Source: Ornithodoros turicata
Lineage: Eukaryota > Arthropoda > Arachnida > Ixodida > Argasidae
Reading direction: 5' to 3'
DNA: 64,000 nt
Assembly: GCF_037126465.1 (NCBI RefSeq)
Contig: NC_088209.1
Location: 22,759,146 to 22,823,145, forward strand
The position numbers and the translations under genes were made by a program. Positions 54,802-64,000 of this stretch are shown piece after piece (position 1 is the first letter of the stretch; each line of letters opens with the position of its first letter). The notes under the pieces are model-generated. The model saw nothing but the letters and a program-made list of their open reading frames with translations. It searched no databases and had not been told where the DNA came from.

Positions 54802-55345
54802 CAGTCAACCCTCGTTAATATGACCAGGGCCGTTCCCGGGGATTTTGGTCACAAAGCGAATTGTCATATTAACGAGCAACATGGATGATGCTCCAGGTAA
54901 GCCCTTCATAAAGGAAGCCTGTTTGGCTATGTCCCATTTATTGAAGACGCAGATATTGCAGGCATAGTATTTCAATTCAATTTATTTCATTTTACAACCT
55001 TCCTTATTTACAATTTATCGACGAAAGAAATTCGTTAAAACCATCAGCTTAGAAAATCTGCCAATATGTAGCTTTTCCGCTGAGTCCATTGCACGAGCGA
55101 TGGCAAATACATACGGTACCTACGTCATCCCTGGACCACTGGACTTGTGGGTCAGGAGGATGACTCGGTCAGTGGTGGACGGTCACAATAAAGGGGGAAG
55201 AATGCACGTGTTCTCCGCAGTTCGTACCCCGAAATCTTGGTCTTAGTCGGATTATCCAGTTGTCATAATAACGAGGGGCTTTTACACAGGAATTCCATAG
55301 GTAACAAAGTGAGGATGTCGTACTAGCGAGAGTCATATTAACGCA
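54802..55345. mobile_element. Pogo/Tigger-like element, right end unclear
   Basis: After TA (54800-54801) begins CAGTCAACCCTCGTTAATAT, the same type of end as the nested element at 17829. GTCATATTAACGAG and related motifs recur (about 54862, 55262, 55330), but no clean right terminal repeat was found. A LINE-like or AT-rich insertion at about 54968 is possible. Confidence 0.5.
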
Positions 55346-55678
55346 TCAACTGGGTCCTGGAAATGCTTCCCCCTAGTTGTTATCGACTGCTGCGTCGCCA
55401 GGAGAAAAGCTGAATCGATAATATTTTGCTTATGTTCTTAATGGTCGCTATTTCCCTATGGATGGATTGGTGCTTAAGGGGAAAATTCTGGTCCCTACGG
55501 GGTGCCATTTGAAATACGAAGTATGTTTCGTCTTCGACGGCATCGAGTGCATTAGCGTAATTCAGCTATTGCATTTTGCACAGTTTGTGTGGGCGGTGTA
55601 TACGATGATGACGTACGAAGATGTGTGATAAGGATGATGATGGTAGTACATAGGAGAAAAAAAATATGCAGATGTGGA

Positions 55679-56178
55679 GCGCACAAGGAACGTACTCGTA
55701 GTTAGTTAGTAAATTAGTAAAATAAGAACTTATAGACAGAGAAGAAGTCTGGACAAGACAGAGGGCTACTTGCAACTGAAGAATTTGCATGCTTTTCATC
55801 GCATGCGCACAAGGAACGTGATTAGTTAGCTAGTTAGTAAATTAGTAAAATAAGAAAGACAGAGAAGAAGAAGCATAGACAAGACAGAGGGCTACTCGCA
55901 AAGAAGAATTTGCATGCTTTTCATCGCATGCGCACAAGGAACGTGATTAGTTAGCTAGTTAGTAAATTAGTAAAATAAGAACGTATAGAGAGAGACGTTT
56001 AGACAAGACAGAGGGCTACTCGCAACTGAAGAATTTGCATGCTTTTCATCGTGTGCGCACAGGGACCGTATTTAATTAGTTAGTTAGTAAATTAGTAAAG
56101 CAAGAACGTATTAACAGAGAAGTATAGACAAGATAGAGGGCTACTCGCAACTGACGAATTTTCAAGCTTTTCGTCGTC
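55679..56178. repeat. Minisatellite, about 125-bp units, 4 copies
   Basis: Units begin GCGCACAAGGAACGT at 55679, 55805, 55930 and 56055 (about 126, 125 and 125 bp). Each contains TAGTTAGTAAATTAGTAAA, AGACAAGACAGAGGGCTACT and GAATTTGCATGCTTTTCATC. High identity between units 2 and 3 suggests recent expansion or exchange. Confidence 0.9.
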
Positions 56179-56399
56179 TGGGTGGTGGGCTTGTTTCTAC
56201 GTGCGAACTTCCCGTTGAAAATGTCCCGCATATCTGTACCTGAGGTTGGAAAAGGCTGAAGGTCATGTGTGTTGGGAATACTATTTGCCTCGTTCTAGGA
56301 AAAGACTTCTCCACTTTGATTCGAGCCACACAAAATTGATGAAACGTGGTATCTAGACTGCGTAAAACTTAAAAAACAAAACATTGAGTGAACAAACAA

Positions 56400-56595
56400 T
56401 GGTGTACTATCGAGCCACTGAACAAACAGTCGTCTGAAACCGCTGCACAAACAATGGCTTACAAACCATTGAACAAACAATGGCTTACAAACCATTGAAC
56501 AAACAATGGCTTACAAACCACTGAACAAACAATGGCTTACAAACCATTGAACAAACAATGGCTTACAAACCACTGAACAAACAATGGTTTAAATC
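56400..56595. repeat. Minisatellite, 26-bp units
   Basis: Unit CAATGGCTTACAAACCATTG plus AACAAA, at 26-bp spacing (56452, 56478, 56504 and on), with 5-6 good units and degenerate ones before. CAATGG and CCATTG in the unit are complementary. The translation on the minus strand is a repeat artefact, not a gene. Confidence 0.9.
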
Positions 56596-56599
56596 CTAA

Positions 56600-57734
56600 A
56601 ACCTGTTTCTTAACATTGATCTATTTTTCTAGAAATTGATAAATTAATCGTCACGAGTCTTCGGGGGGGGGGGGAGGGGCGGGCACCGGGTTTTGTTAGC
56701 TTCAGCTTGTAATCACGAGGCCACGTCAAAGCATCACAGAATAACTACGCACGAAAGAGAGTCGTCGACACAAGAGGAACTGAAAGAGAAAATAACCAAC
56801 ATCTATCGCTGCTGCCCTTCTATGGAGGGAAATTCAGGAAACCATACAGGGATGAAAAAAATTGAAGGACGATGAATGTAATTAATGCGGCGGAAATGCG
56901 TTAGCATTCAGGCAACTCACCCACTACCACTCTCCACCTCTATCCACCCTTAGCTATCACTAACTGCTACTAATAACTACACAGCCACAACAGCGGCGCA
57001 CGCCTTCTTCCACGCCGGCAGCGTACTTTGAAACGCTGCTTTCGCTCTTCCTCCGTCTCCCGGAAGTCATCCCCATATCATCGTCATCATGTATCTCTCT
57101 TTCTCTCCTCCGTCTCCTTTGCCCGCTTTCAGCGCCGAGCAGCGGCATCCACTGCTTGGCGTTGCTTGCGTTGTTCTTCAGTTTCGGCAGCTCGTCGCCC
57201 TCGCTCAGAATCCGTCTTATTTTGGCGCCTACTTGGCCCGGCATTCGTACTCAGTTCACACTCCGTTGTGTACTTGAATTCAGCCGATACGCGCCTTGCA
57301 CACCCGCAAGTTCAGACTCGCCCGCGTAGCTGGCGCGCCGCCAAGACCGCTTCCGCTCCGTGACCTACTTTCCCTTACTCTCAACTCTCCACTGCCCTCC
57401 TTCTCTCTCACGCGTCGTACTTCCCTCTCCACGTTTTCACCACGGATCGACACCGACACTTTTCCTTGGAATGGTTTTGGTTTTTAATGCTAACGCATTA
57501 AAAACTGGAGAAAATCCAGCACTTCTGCACGCAGACTGACGCAGAAGCTACAGGTTGGGGAACTGCCGATATTTCGAACAGAGGCTGTTCTTTCCGGCTG
57601 TGTGCGTTTTTCTCTGTTTCTCCGCATATATACTGGAAGAATATGTTGCCCACAAGAACAGCAGCCTCATTTCGAAATACCACTCAGCCGCTCCCGACCT
57701 GAAGCTTCTCCTTCAACATGCATGGACGGCTGTC
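56600..57734. other. Unassigned sequence, possible old element with AATGCGTTAGCATT ends
   Basis: AATGCGTTAGCATT at about 56894 and its complement AATGCTAACGCATT at about 57487 bracket about 600 bp. On the minus strand inside is an Arg-rich frame (RRRRREREIHDDDD) with no clear family. A G-run lies at about 56664. Low certainty. Confidence 0.3.
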
Positions 57735-57792
57735 TTAATAATAATAATAACGGTACCGTCATGTTACACCTAAGGTTTGCCTGCGCATTGTG
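57735..57792 (-). repeat. SINE2 3' end
   Basis: (AAT)n then ACGGTACCGTCATGTTACAC and GGTTTGCCTGCGCATTGTGG, matching 17318 and 30585. Confidence 0.5.
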
Positions 57793-57959
57793 GCTGTCTT
57801 CAATGATGATTGAGGCCAATGGCCACTGACCAAGCGCCTCCAAGCGTCTAACGCGTAACCTTCTGAATGAGCATTGTTTCCAAGGATCTTTGATTGGCGT
57901 GTACAGACTCAAGGAACTCAGACTCAGACATGTACTTCCGAATGCCGCTAGTTTTTTCT

Positions 57960-58075
57960 CCTAAAAGCGATAAAATCCCAGTGCAGGGGACACGGACAGA
58001 CGAAACACAGACGAAGCACTGTGTTTCGTCTGTCCTGTCCCCAAGCACTGGGGTATTATCGCTTTTGGAATGTAC
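57960..58075. repeat. Short fold-back repeat
   Basis: AAAAGCGATAAAATCCCAGT, GGACA.GGACAGACGAAACACAG is mirrored by CTGTGTTTCGTCTGTCC and ACTGGGGTATTATCGCTTTT. Arms about 55 bp, minimal spacer. Confidence 0.75.
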
Positions 58076-58129
58076 CACCAAACAGCCCGGTTTTTATCGC
58101 TTCTTAGTTTTTCTTTTATTACCTTTTTG

Positions 58130-58706
58130 AGTGCGAGTTTTGGCAGTTCATATTTGGAGTTTAGCGAGGAACTCGATAGAGATCATTTTTTTATATATTA
58201 AATGCTGTTAACTTCTATTATCTACTATGTATGCTCCATTTTGTTGTACAACGATTGATTGGAGTGTGTATAAAACGCATCATAGCGAAAACTCATAATT
58301 TTAAATAAACAACATCAACATCGACGTCGCCCCCTAGACGTAAACAACAGCACGCACGTCATATCATTAATCATTTTAAAAGCGCCGAACATAAAACAAC
58401 GCGGGAATGAATTTTTCTTTCCGGTGCGTTCAGTAATTTCCAACGCGCCGCTCTTCGTGCTTTCGAACAATTATGCATTCGCTTAATTTAATCTCGTTGC
58501 TGCTTCAAACTACGGCGCGTGTCCCTGTAACTGCAATATATTTTCGTGGACAGGTATTTGTTTGTGTACACCGAGCACGCGTCCACATCCGTTTTGTGCA
58601 TGACAACACGGATGGACGGCATTTAGAAAAAGAAGGGGAGGAGGAAGAAGAAAACGATGAAAAGAACCCCTCTGTCGTCTGTGACTTCGCAGATTACTTC
58701 TAACTA
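58130..58706. other. Unassigned sequence
   Basis: No recognisable gene or repeat. Confidence 0.4.
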
Positions 58707-59361
58707 CCGCGCGTTCCCAGGAGCGACACTCTCGAGAATACTCCAGTTGAAGATGTATAAAACGTCATAGCTTTCTACTGTCACGTGAGCGTGAGTGCCG
58801 AAGGTCATGTCTTTTCGTGCTCTTGTAAAAATGGGGAATCGCAAGATATTCCGTAGCGGACGACAGCGTCAATGGCGTCGTCTGCTATATGTGCGCAGTA
58901 CGTCGCTACCGGTATTTCTGCGCCGTGCGAATGCTCAACATTAGACAAGGGGGAACATCCGCACCAGCTCCGGTGGCGCAGCGGTAACGTAACGCGTGCG
59001 CTTGGAGACTGGGAGGTCCGCGGTTCGAATCCGCGGGCCGGCTGTGCCGTCTGGGGTTTTTCCTGGGTTTCCCTCAGATGTGTAATAGGCGTATGCCGGC
59101 ACAGTTCCCCTGAAGTCGGCCCATGGACGCAGCTATCCTCCCCCCGCTCGGTCTTCCACTTCACCCTTTCCTCTCTTCCTCTCCACCACCTTTCCCTTCC
59201 CGAGAAACATGCCGCCTAATCAGGCAGGCAAACCTCTCGGGATCCTCCCAACGACACTCCTCCTCCTCCTCCTCCTCGGGAACATCCGCCCCGTTAGCAG
59301 TTTTCTGCTTTTCCTCCCTCGAGAATATTCCGCGTGGATGTCGCTCGTGTGAGTACAGGGA
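58707..59361. repeat. CACACGAG MITE, copy C, carrying a nested SINE
   Basis: TA flanks (58705-58706 and 59362-59363). Right end GGATGTCGCTCGTGTGAGTA; left end decayed (GTTCCCAGGAGCGACAC). Body CGTCATAGCTTTCTACTGTC and the internal pair with GTCGTCTGCT as in copies A and B. The SINE at 58962-59277 interrupts it. Confidence 0.8.
58962..59277 (+). repeat. SINE1, type-C tail, with perfect 11-bp target duplication
   Basis: Head GGTGGCGCAGCGGTAACG (A-box) and GGTTCGAATCC (B-box), the shared GGCCGGCTGTGCCGTCTGGG and body, then a different tail (CCACTTCACCCTTTCCTC and (CTC)n). GGGAACATCCG flanks it exactly at 58951-58961 and 59278-59288. It sits within a MITE, so it is younger than that MITE copy. 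Confidence 0.92.
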
Positions 59362-59363
59362 TA

Positions 59364-60059
59364 CTACAGGGAGGCTCTCATTGGTCTCCTCAAACGATTT
59401 GACTAAACATCGCGGGAGATTGTTTGACGGGACCAATCCGGGGCTTCTCCGCATTGTCGCTCTTCCTGAGAAGGAGAGGGAAAGCGTATATTGCAGTTTC
59501 TTTCGCTCATAAATCACGAACGACGCGACCGATGAATCGTGTTCCTTTTATATTGCTGTGACGGTAACGGTATCTTTCATTCTGCAGGGATACATTTTTG
59601 CGCATCAGTACATCTTTTTAATTTTTAGAATGTCGGTGCGGCACACGGACCGAAACTTTGCTTCGCCACTTTCTCTCATGCTTCACCTCTTTTTTTCTTT
59701 TTTTCTTTTTTTTTTTGTGTGTGTGACAAACAACTTAGAAAAATCTTCAGCGTAACAGGTGAAAGGGGAAGGTCGTAATTGGATTTCGCAGGACGCTGAA
59801 GCGTGAGAAAATTGGATAGGCACAAAAAGTAGAAGCGCAGCGGCGTGCAGGAAAATCCCATTTCTGGATCATGACGCAGGTAGGTAGTTGCTCTTGAGGT
59901 GGCGGGAGTTTATTACGTTTTGTATTTTTTTTATTTTTAGCTTCTTCATTTTCTTTAAGATGAGGTTGTGTACAGTCCAAAACTGATTTTGTTCTGCAGG
60001 AAGTTAAACTGTAAAGTGGAAAACGCAGAAATTACGTCGCACTCTAGAATAACTTCTGG
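59364..60059. other. Unassigned sequence
   Basis: T-run at about 59690. No gene or known repeat recognised. Confidence 0.4.
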
Positions 60060-60260
60060 TTATACTGTTTGTTTGATTGTTTGTTTGAGTGAGTGTTTAC
60101 ACTGCGAAGCAACTCTGGTTATGAGCGGCGTACGGACGTCGACAGATAGAGACCAGGAATGTGCGGGCGACAGAAGGTTAGTATGCGTCATGGGACGACT
60201 TCAGAGGGAACAATGCCCAGTGGAAAACCCAGTGGAAAACCCTCGAGAGCACAGCCTGTG
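60060..60260 (-). repeat. SINE1, type-A, degraded
   Basis: Minus strand: GAAGTCGTCCCATGACGC, CCGCTCATAACCAGAGTTGC, then a (CAAA)n-like tail. Head not recognisable. Confidence 0.6.
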
Positions 60261-61640
60261 GAAAGAAGGACTGGAACACAACACGTCCGAGCCTTCGGCA
60301 TGACCTAGCCTTACCCTAAACTTGGAATTTATCACTTACGAACTAATAACGCTGTATCCTCACGGGAATGCCGCTTTATTGTCTCTCTCTCTCTCTCACT
60401 TTAACTTTTATTGTGGTTTATGGTGTTACGTACAACAGTATTACAGGATACATTATGTACATCATGAAACTGAAAGGGGTCTAACCTTGTCAGGCTGCCT
60501 TCTTTGCAGTTTTTTGCCAGTGCCTGCCACCACAAATATGGGTGAATAAAGCTATTATTATTATTTCGTTGTGCAGTATTCTACACAGATGACGCACGAA
60601 ACAGTCAAAATCATAAATTTCACATTAACAAACTCTTCCACTAATATTATGCACAAAAGCGCACCATAATAGTACTAAAAAGGACGAACAAGAACTACGG
60701 CAGAAGGAACCATGTACAAGAATATCAGCTGTGCCCGTTAGAGATTTATGCCATGGCGCTGTCTTCCTGTCACACATAGGGCGTCAGCTCCGAGTTACAC
60801 TTAGCTTCTGTATATTCGTACATGTTACATGATTTGAATAAAAATTTAGAACGGTTATCTGCGCAGGTGCTGCCACGACGCCATGCACCGCGGATATGAT
60901 GGGCAGTATCCGGACGGTATCCGTGCATGTAAGATCTGTGACTGTATATCGGCGGCCGAGCTAAATATGCATCGGTATGCGCGTGGACATTGCGCACATG
61001 CGGTTACGTGCGCGCGCACCCCTGCACTCTAAGTGAAGAAGGAGTAAAACGGAGAGTAATTGCAGCTTCTACTCCCCTAGACTGCCCAATTACTCCCCAT
61101 TTTAGTCCCCTAACCCCTAAGGACTACAAATTGTCACCGAACTTCGCGGTCAAATGAGCCGAAACCAGAACTACGCACTTCTCGAGCGCAGAAACGACGT
61201 GACCTACGCCTTATGTCTGCCGGGAAACGATCTATCTGTCCATCACAACAGGGTCTACTCCAATCAACGCTGTCATCGCTACAGAACACGTGGTCCTCCG
61301 ACGCGAACGCATAGATATAGCCGCGGTTACATGAACCCGACAGAAACGGGTCGAGTTGACTTATCGCTCCTCCTCACATCAATCATCGCTTAGAAGATTG
61401 GTTGACATGGCGTGATGGGAGAGGATACGCTGCGATAAACCAACACGACTTGCTTTTGTCCAGTTCACATATAAACGGGCTTATGTAATAATCACAAGAG
61501 CTCCGTGATGCAACAGCAAGTATCACACAGTGTAACAGCGTACCGCGAGATACTCCCCAAACGTGTCTCATTCCGAATGCGCAAAGTATTAAAACCGCAA
61601 AAGTAACCGTTTACAGTGCACTCTCTATAGTGTGTAACAG
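60261..61640. other. Unassigned sequence
   Basis: (CT)n at about 60381. GGAGTAAAACGGAGAGTAAT / ATTACTCCCC at about 61043-61105. No gene recognised. Confidence 0.4.
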
Positions 61641-61928
61641 TTTTTTTTTAATTTCGTGTTAGCGCCGCGTAGCAACTGTGGCTATGAGCGACGTACAGAC
61701 GTGGACAGATGGAGAGAGGACAGCAGGAACGGGTGTGGGGACAGGGGGGTTAGTATGCGTCGTGGGCCGACTTCAGGGGGAACTGTGCCGACATTCTTCT
61801 GGAAAGTCTTCGGAAAACCCAGGAAAAACCTCAGACAGCACAGCCGGTGACAGGATACGAACCCGTGTCACCTCCCAGTATCGGCGTAGGAAGCGATCAT
61901 CCTAACCACTATGCCACTGGAGCTGGTG
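61641..61928 (-). repeat. SINE1, type-A, with 10-bp target duplication
   Basis: Full-length minus-strand copy: A-box-like CATAGTGGTTAGGATG, B-box GGGTTCGTATCC, body, type-A tail and poly-A (61641-61649). Flanked by TGTGTAACAG (61631-61640) and TGTGTAGCAG (61929-61938), one mismatch. Confidence 0.9.
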
Positions 61929-61938
61929 TGTGTAGCAG

Positions 61939-62522
61939 TAGACATGAAATAGGTATGTGTATATATACAGCGATACAGTGTAATAATATGTACGCAGACA
62001 CGCACACAGGAACACTCTATGTGCAAAATACCCCCGCGCCTATACTGAATTACATTGTTAGAATGTCAAGAAGTTTACGAGCTGCAGTCCCGTGTGAATC
62101 ATTACAAAACGCACTTTGCACAGCGAGTTCTTGCAAGCAAGGCGCAAGTTATTGACGTCATCCCGCCTTGGCAATGACGTCAGCATTCGCATGCAGCGAT
62201 CGATGCTGATCTCGAGCCTGCGATGCGCCGTCCGTCTGAGAATCATCCGCTACGATTCGTTCACAGTGTTACGCATGCATGAAAGGTTCAAGAGACGGCA
62301 CAAGCAACTGCCAGCAAAAACAAAAGCAAAGCACACAAAAAATGATGCGTAGATAGAAGAATTTTTTTGGGCTGCGAGCATCATCTCAAACACACAGACA
62401 CACACATAAAGAAACAATGATGAGATGGGGCTGATGCTTGCCGGCAGGCTGGGCGCTGCCCCAATGCCAGTTGTACAGAGAACGAAAGACGATGATGGAG
62501 ATGGCAGTTCAAGTATGATGGC
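61939..62522. other. Unassigned sequence
   Basis: Short (CA)n. No gene or repeat recognised. Confidence 0.4.
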
Positions 62523-62639
62523 CTAGTTCAAGTGATCAAAGCACGGTGGAGAGGCCGGTTGATGACAGAAACTCCCAAAAGTGACGGGAGCCTTGATGCA
62601 TATGAGTAGGACTGGGTCAGGGGCCCGGCAGCTTGCCGA

Positions 62640-63100
62640 GCGTAAAAGGGCGACGGTCGACTGCATGCAATCCCGCGTTGCAATTAAGATCTCGCGTTCT
62701 CGTCTGGTAGACGGGACAGCCCATAAGTAGGTGGCGTAGGGCAGCGCACACATTGCATGTGGCACACAGGCACGATGGCGCACAACCATAACGCCTGATG
62801 ACGCGACGTTCAGCCGCATGAGGTGTAGGTGGGATGCGTAGTGTCGCGGAAGGCCATGATGAAGCGAGAGTGAGAGAGACGGATCTACGGCGTGGAGCAG
62901 AGAGTAGGCTGTCATATCATGCCGCCGAGATCTCGTCTTGACCGCAGAGATAGCACGGAGAAGGGCCCGGCTGTCGCCTTTGGGAAAGATGATGGAGTGG
63001 CTGATGTAATCTGGTGATCCCGTAAAGCAGCATGGTCTGCCTGTTCATTGTCGGGTATGCCGACACGACCAGGAACCCTCTGTAGCACTATACGCAATGG
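62640..63100 (-). pseudogene. LINE 3' fragment: RNase H end and zinc knuckle
   Basis: Minus strand from 63097: RNase H C-terminal QRVPGRVGIPDNEQADHAAL, a linker, LHLMRLNVASSG, then in another frame YGCAPSCLCATCNVCAALRH and LLMGCPVY, the C-x2-C-x7-H-x4-C knuckle. One frameshift lies between. Related in order to the fragments at 1390 and 26068 but diverged, so perhaps another family of the same clade. 5'-truncated. Confidence 0.7.
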
Positions 63101-63525
63101 CTCATGACCAACGGCTTCCTGTACGCATTGTAGCGTGTCAGCGTCATTTTTTTTTTTTTTTTTTTGCGTTGACTGATGGAATACGCCAAACGTTCCAGTT
63201 TTTTAGCGCTTGTTCGTTTCTTATTAATTTTCTAGCATCGATTTTACACCGGGAAATCCTCTCTTCCAAATTTTCCTTGCCGTGCAATGCTCATCGCTGC
63301 TTGCATGAGTGAAACGTGGTTTTCGGTTCATTGCACCACATTATGCGGTCTACGTGAAAGTTGCGTAATCCACCACAGAAGGAACGTTCTACCTTGATGA
63401 CAACCAGCGGGACAATGGTGTAGTAGTTGATGGCTTGTGGGTATTCCGTGTCTGCTCGGTGTGTATGTAGAATACTACCACTGGGTTCCTCATGGAAGAC
63501 CAAAGTAGGAGCGCGCAATACTGTA
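63101..63525. other. Unassigned sequence
   Basis: T-run at about 63148. Nothing else recognised. Confidence 0.4.
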
Positions 63526-63721
63526 CACTCTTAAAAATGAACTTCACCGCCTAGCACGCCCCTAGCCAATCATAATCTCGAATGATATCGTTATCTGCCC
63601 CGATTTGTTGAAAACGGGAGGCGTGCGCCTTTTTCGTGACACTTATGTTATTCATAATTGCCGCAAAGAAGGCGTACGCCTCCCGTTTTCCCGTATGCGG
63701 TGTAGTTCATTTCTAAGAGTG
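63526..63721. repeat. CACTCT fold-back MITE, copy 2
   Basis: TA flanks (63524-63525, 63722-63723). Ends CACTCTTAAAAATGAACT and complement (AGTTCATTTCTAAGAGTG). Inner part GGAGGCGTGCGCCTTTTTCG is mirrored by AGGCGTACGCCTCC. 196 bp, shorter than copy 1 at 43689. Confidence 0.9.
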
Positions 63722-63887
63722 TACCTCATTGCTGGTGGGGATACGGGGAATGAACGGGAACGACCACAACGAATTCGGGAACGACCACGTAGTTTGAGAT
63801 ATGCATCACCAAATTTTGCTCTTCAAGTGATAATAGTTAATCAATAATTGGAAGCAGATTTGCACGCAAGGTGAGTCGGTCTACAGG

Positions 63888-64000
63888 GTGTTTCAGTTAA
63901 ATCATCCCCGCGCTAAGTAATTCGCGAACGGGTGCACCAATCGAAGAACTTTCTTTTTTACAAGTACCTGTCTGATACCACCTACAAGCTGCCCACCGTG
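63888..64000. mobile_element. Left end of a CAGGGTGTTTCA-type element, cut by the window end
   Basis: CAGGGTGTTTCAGTTAAATC begins like the long-arm element at 33917 but diverges after 13 bases, so it is a different family with the same terminal motif. The rest lies outside the window. Confidence 0.5.

Noticed and set aside
56295..56495. 66-codon repetitive Cys/Phe-rich frame
   Set aside because: It is the translation of a 26-bp minisatellite.
59123..59517. Two opposite frames of about 120-130 codons
   Set aside because: They lie across the SINE tail and MITE junction and depend on the (CTC)n tract.

Overview
The window reads as repeat-rich, gene-poor intergenic DNA from an arachnid, most probably a tick. 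The grounds are animal-type composition without dense coding, simple-sequence and homopolymer tracts everywhere, and many copies of a tRNA-derived SINE resembling those I know from ticks (the Ruka type), together with LINEs, Ty3/gypsy elements and many MITE or fold-back elements. No species can be named. No complete host protein-coding gene can be defended. Nearly every long open frame is chance or transposon-derived, and most coding traces are broken.

Layout. 0-16 kb: an AGACCTCT-ended MITE (two of its three copies), a LINE tail, a TA-flanked 702-bp mariner deletion derivative, several fold-back elements and SINEs. 16.36-19.28 kb: a large TTAA-flanked fold-back element holding three other nested elements. 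20-28 kb: a perfect hairpin, an endonuclease/exonuclease/phosphatase-fold ORF of mobile-element type, a LINE reverse transcriptase fragment, a possible decayed secreted phospholipase-like gene at 24.67-25.19 kb, and a LINE tail bordering a SINE with a 13-bp target duplication. 31-35 kb: a palindromic repeat, MITE and SINE copies, and an 858-bp element with inverted arms of about 300 bp or more. 36.55-42.45 kb: a nearly full-span but dead Ty3/gypsy retrotransposon on the minus strand (gag, protease, reverse transcriptase, integrase, two unequal LTRs), with a SINE inserted in its RT and a MITE at the start of gag. 42.77-44.66 kb: a 68-bp tandem array invaded by a SINE, fused to a second gypsy pol fragment that itself carries a fold-back MITE. 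44.86-48.08 kb: an hAT MITE with a perfect 8-bp duplication, a fold-back, and a pogo-like element with a nested inverted-repeat element. 49-64 kb: a small Cys-rich ORF, hairpins, two minisatellites, more MITEs, a SINE-in-MITE nest, LINE tails and SINEs.

The elements depend on one another rather than forming a host pathway. The SINEs carry tRNA-like heads and presumably use LINE machinery. The MITEs are presumably mobilised by mariner/pogo, hAT and TTAA-type transposases encoded elsewhere. Nesting order gives a relative chronology: gypsy and large fold-back copies are older, and SINEs and small MITEs are younger. All identifications were made by eye; boundaries without a stated target duplication are approximate.
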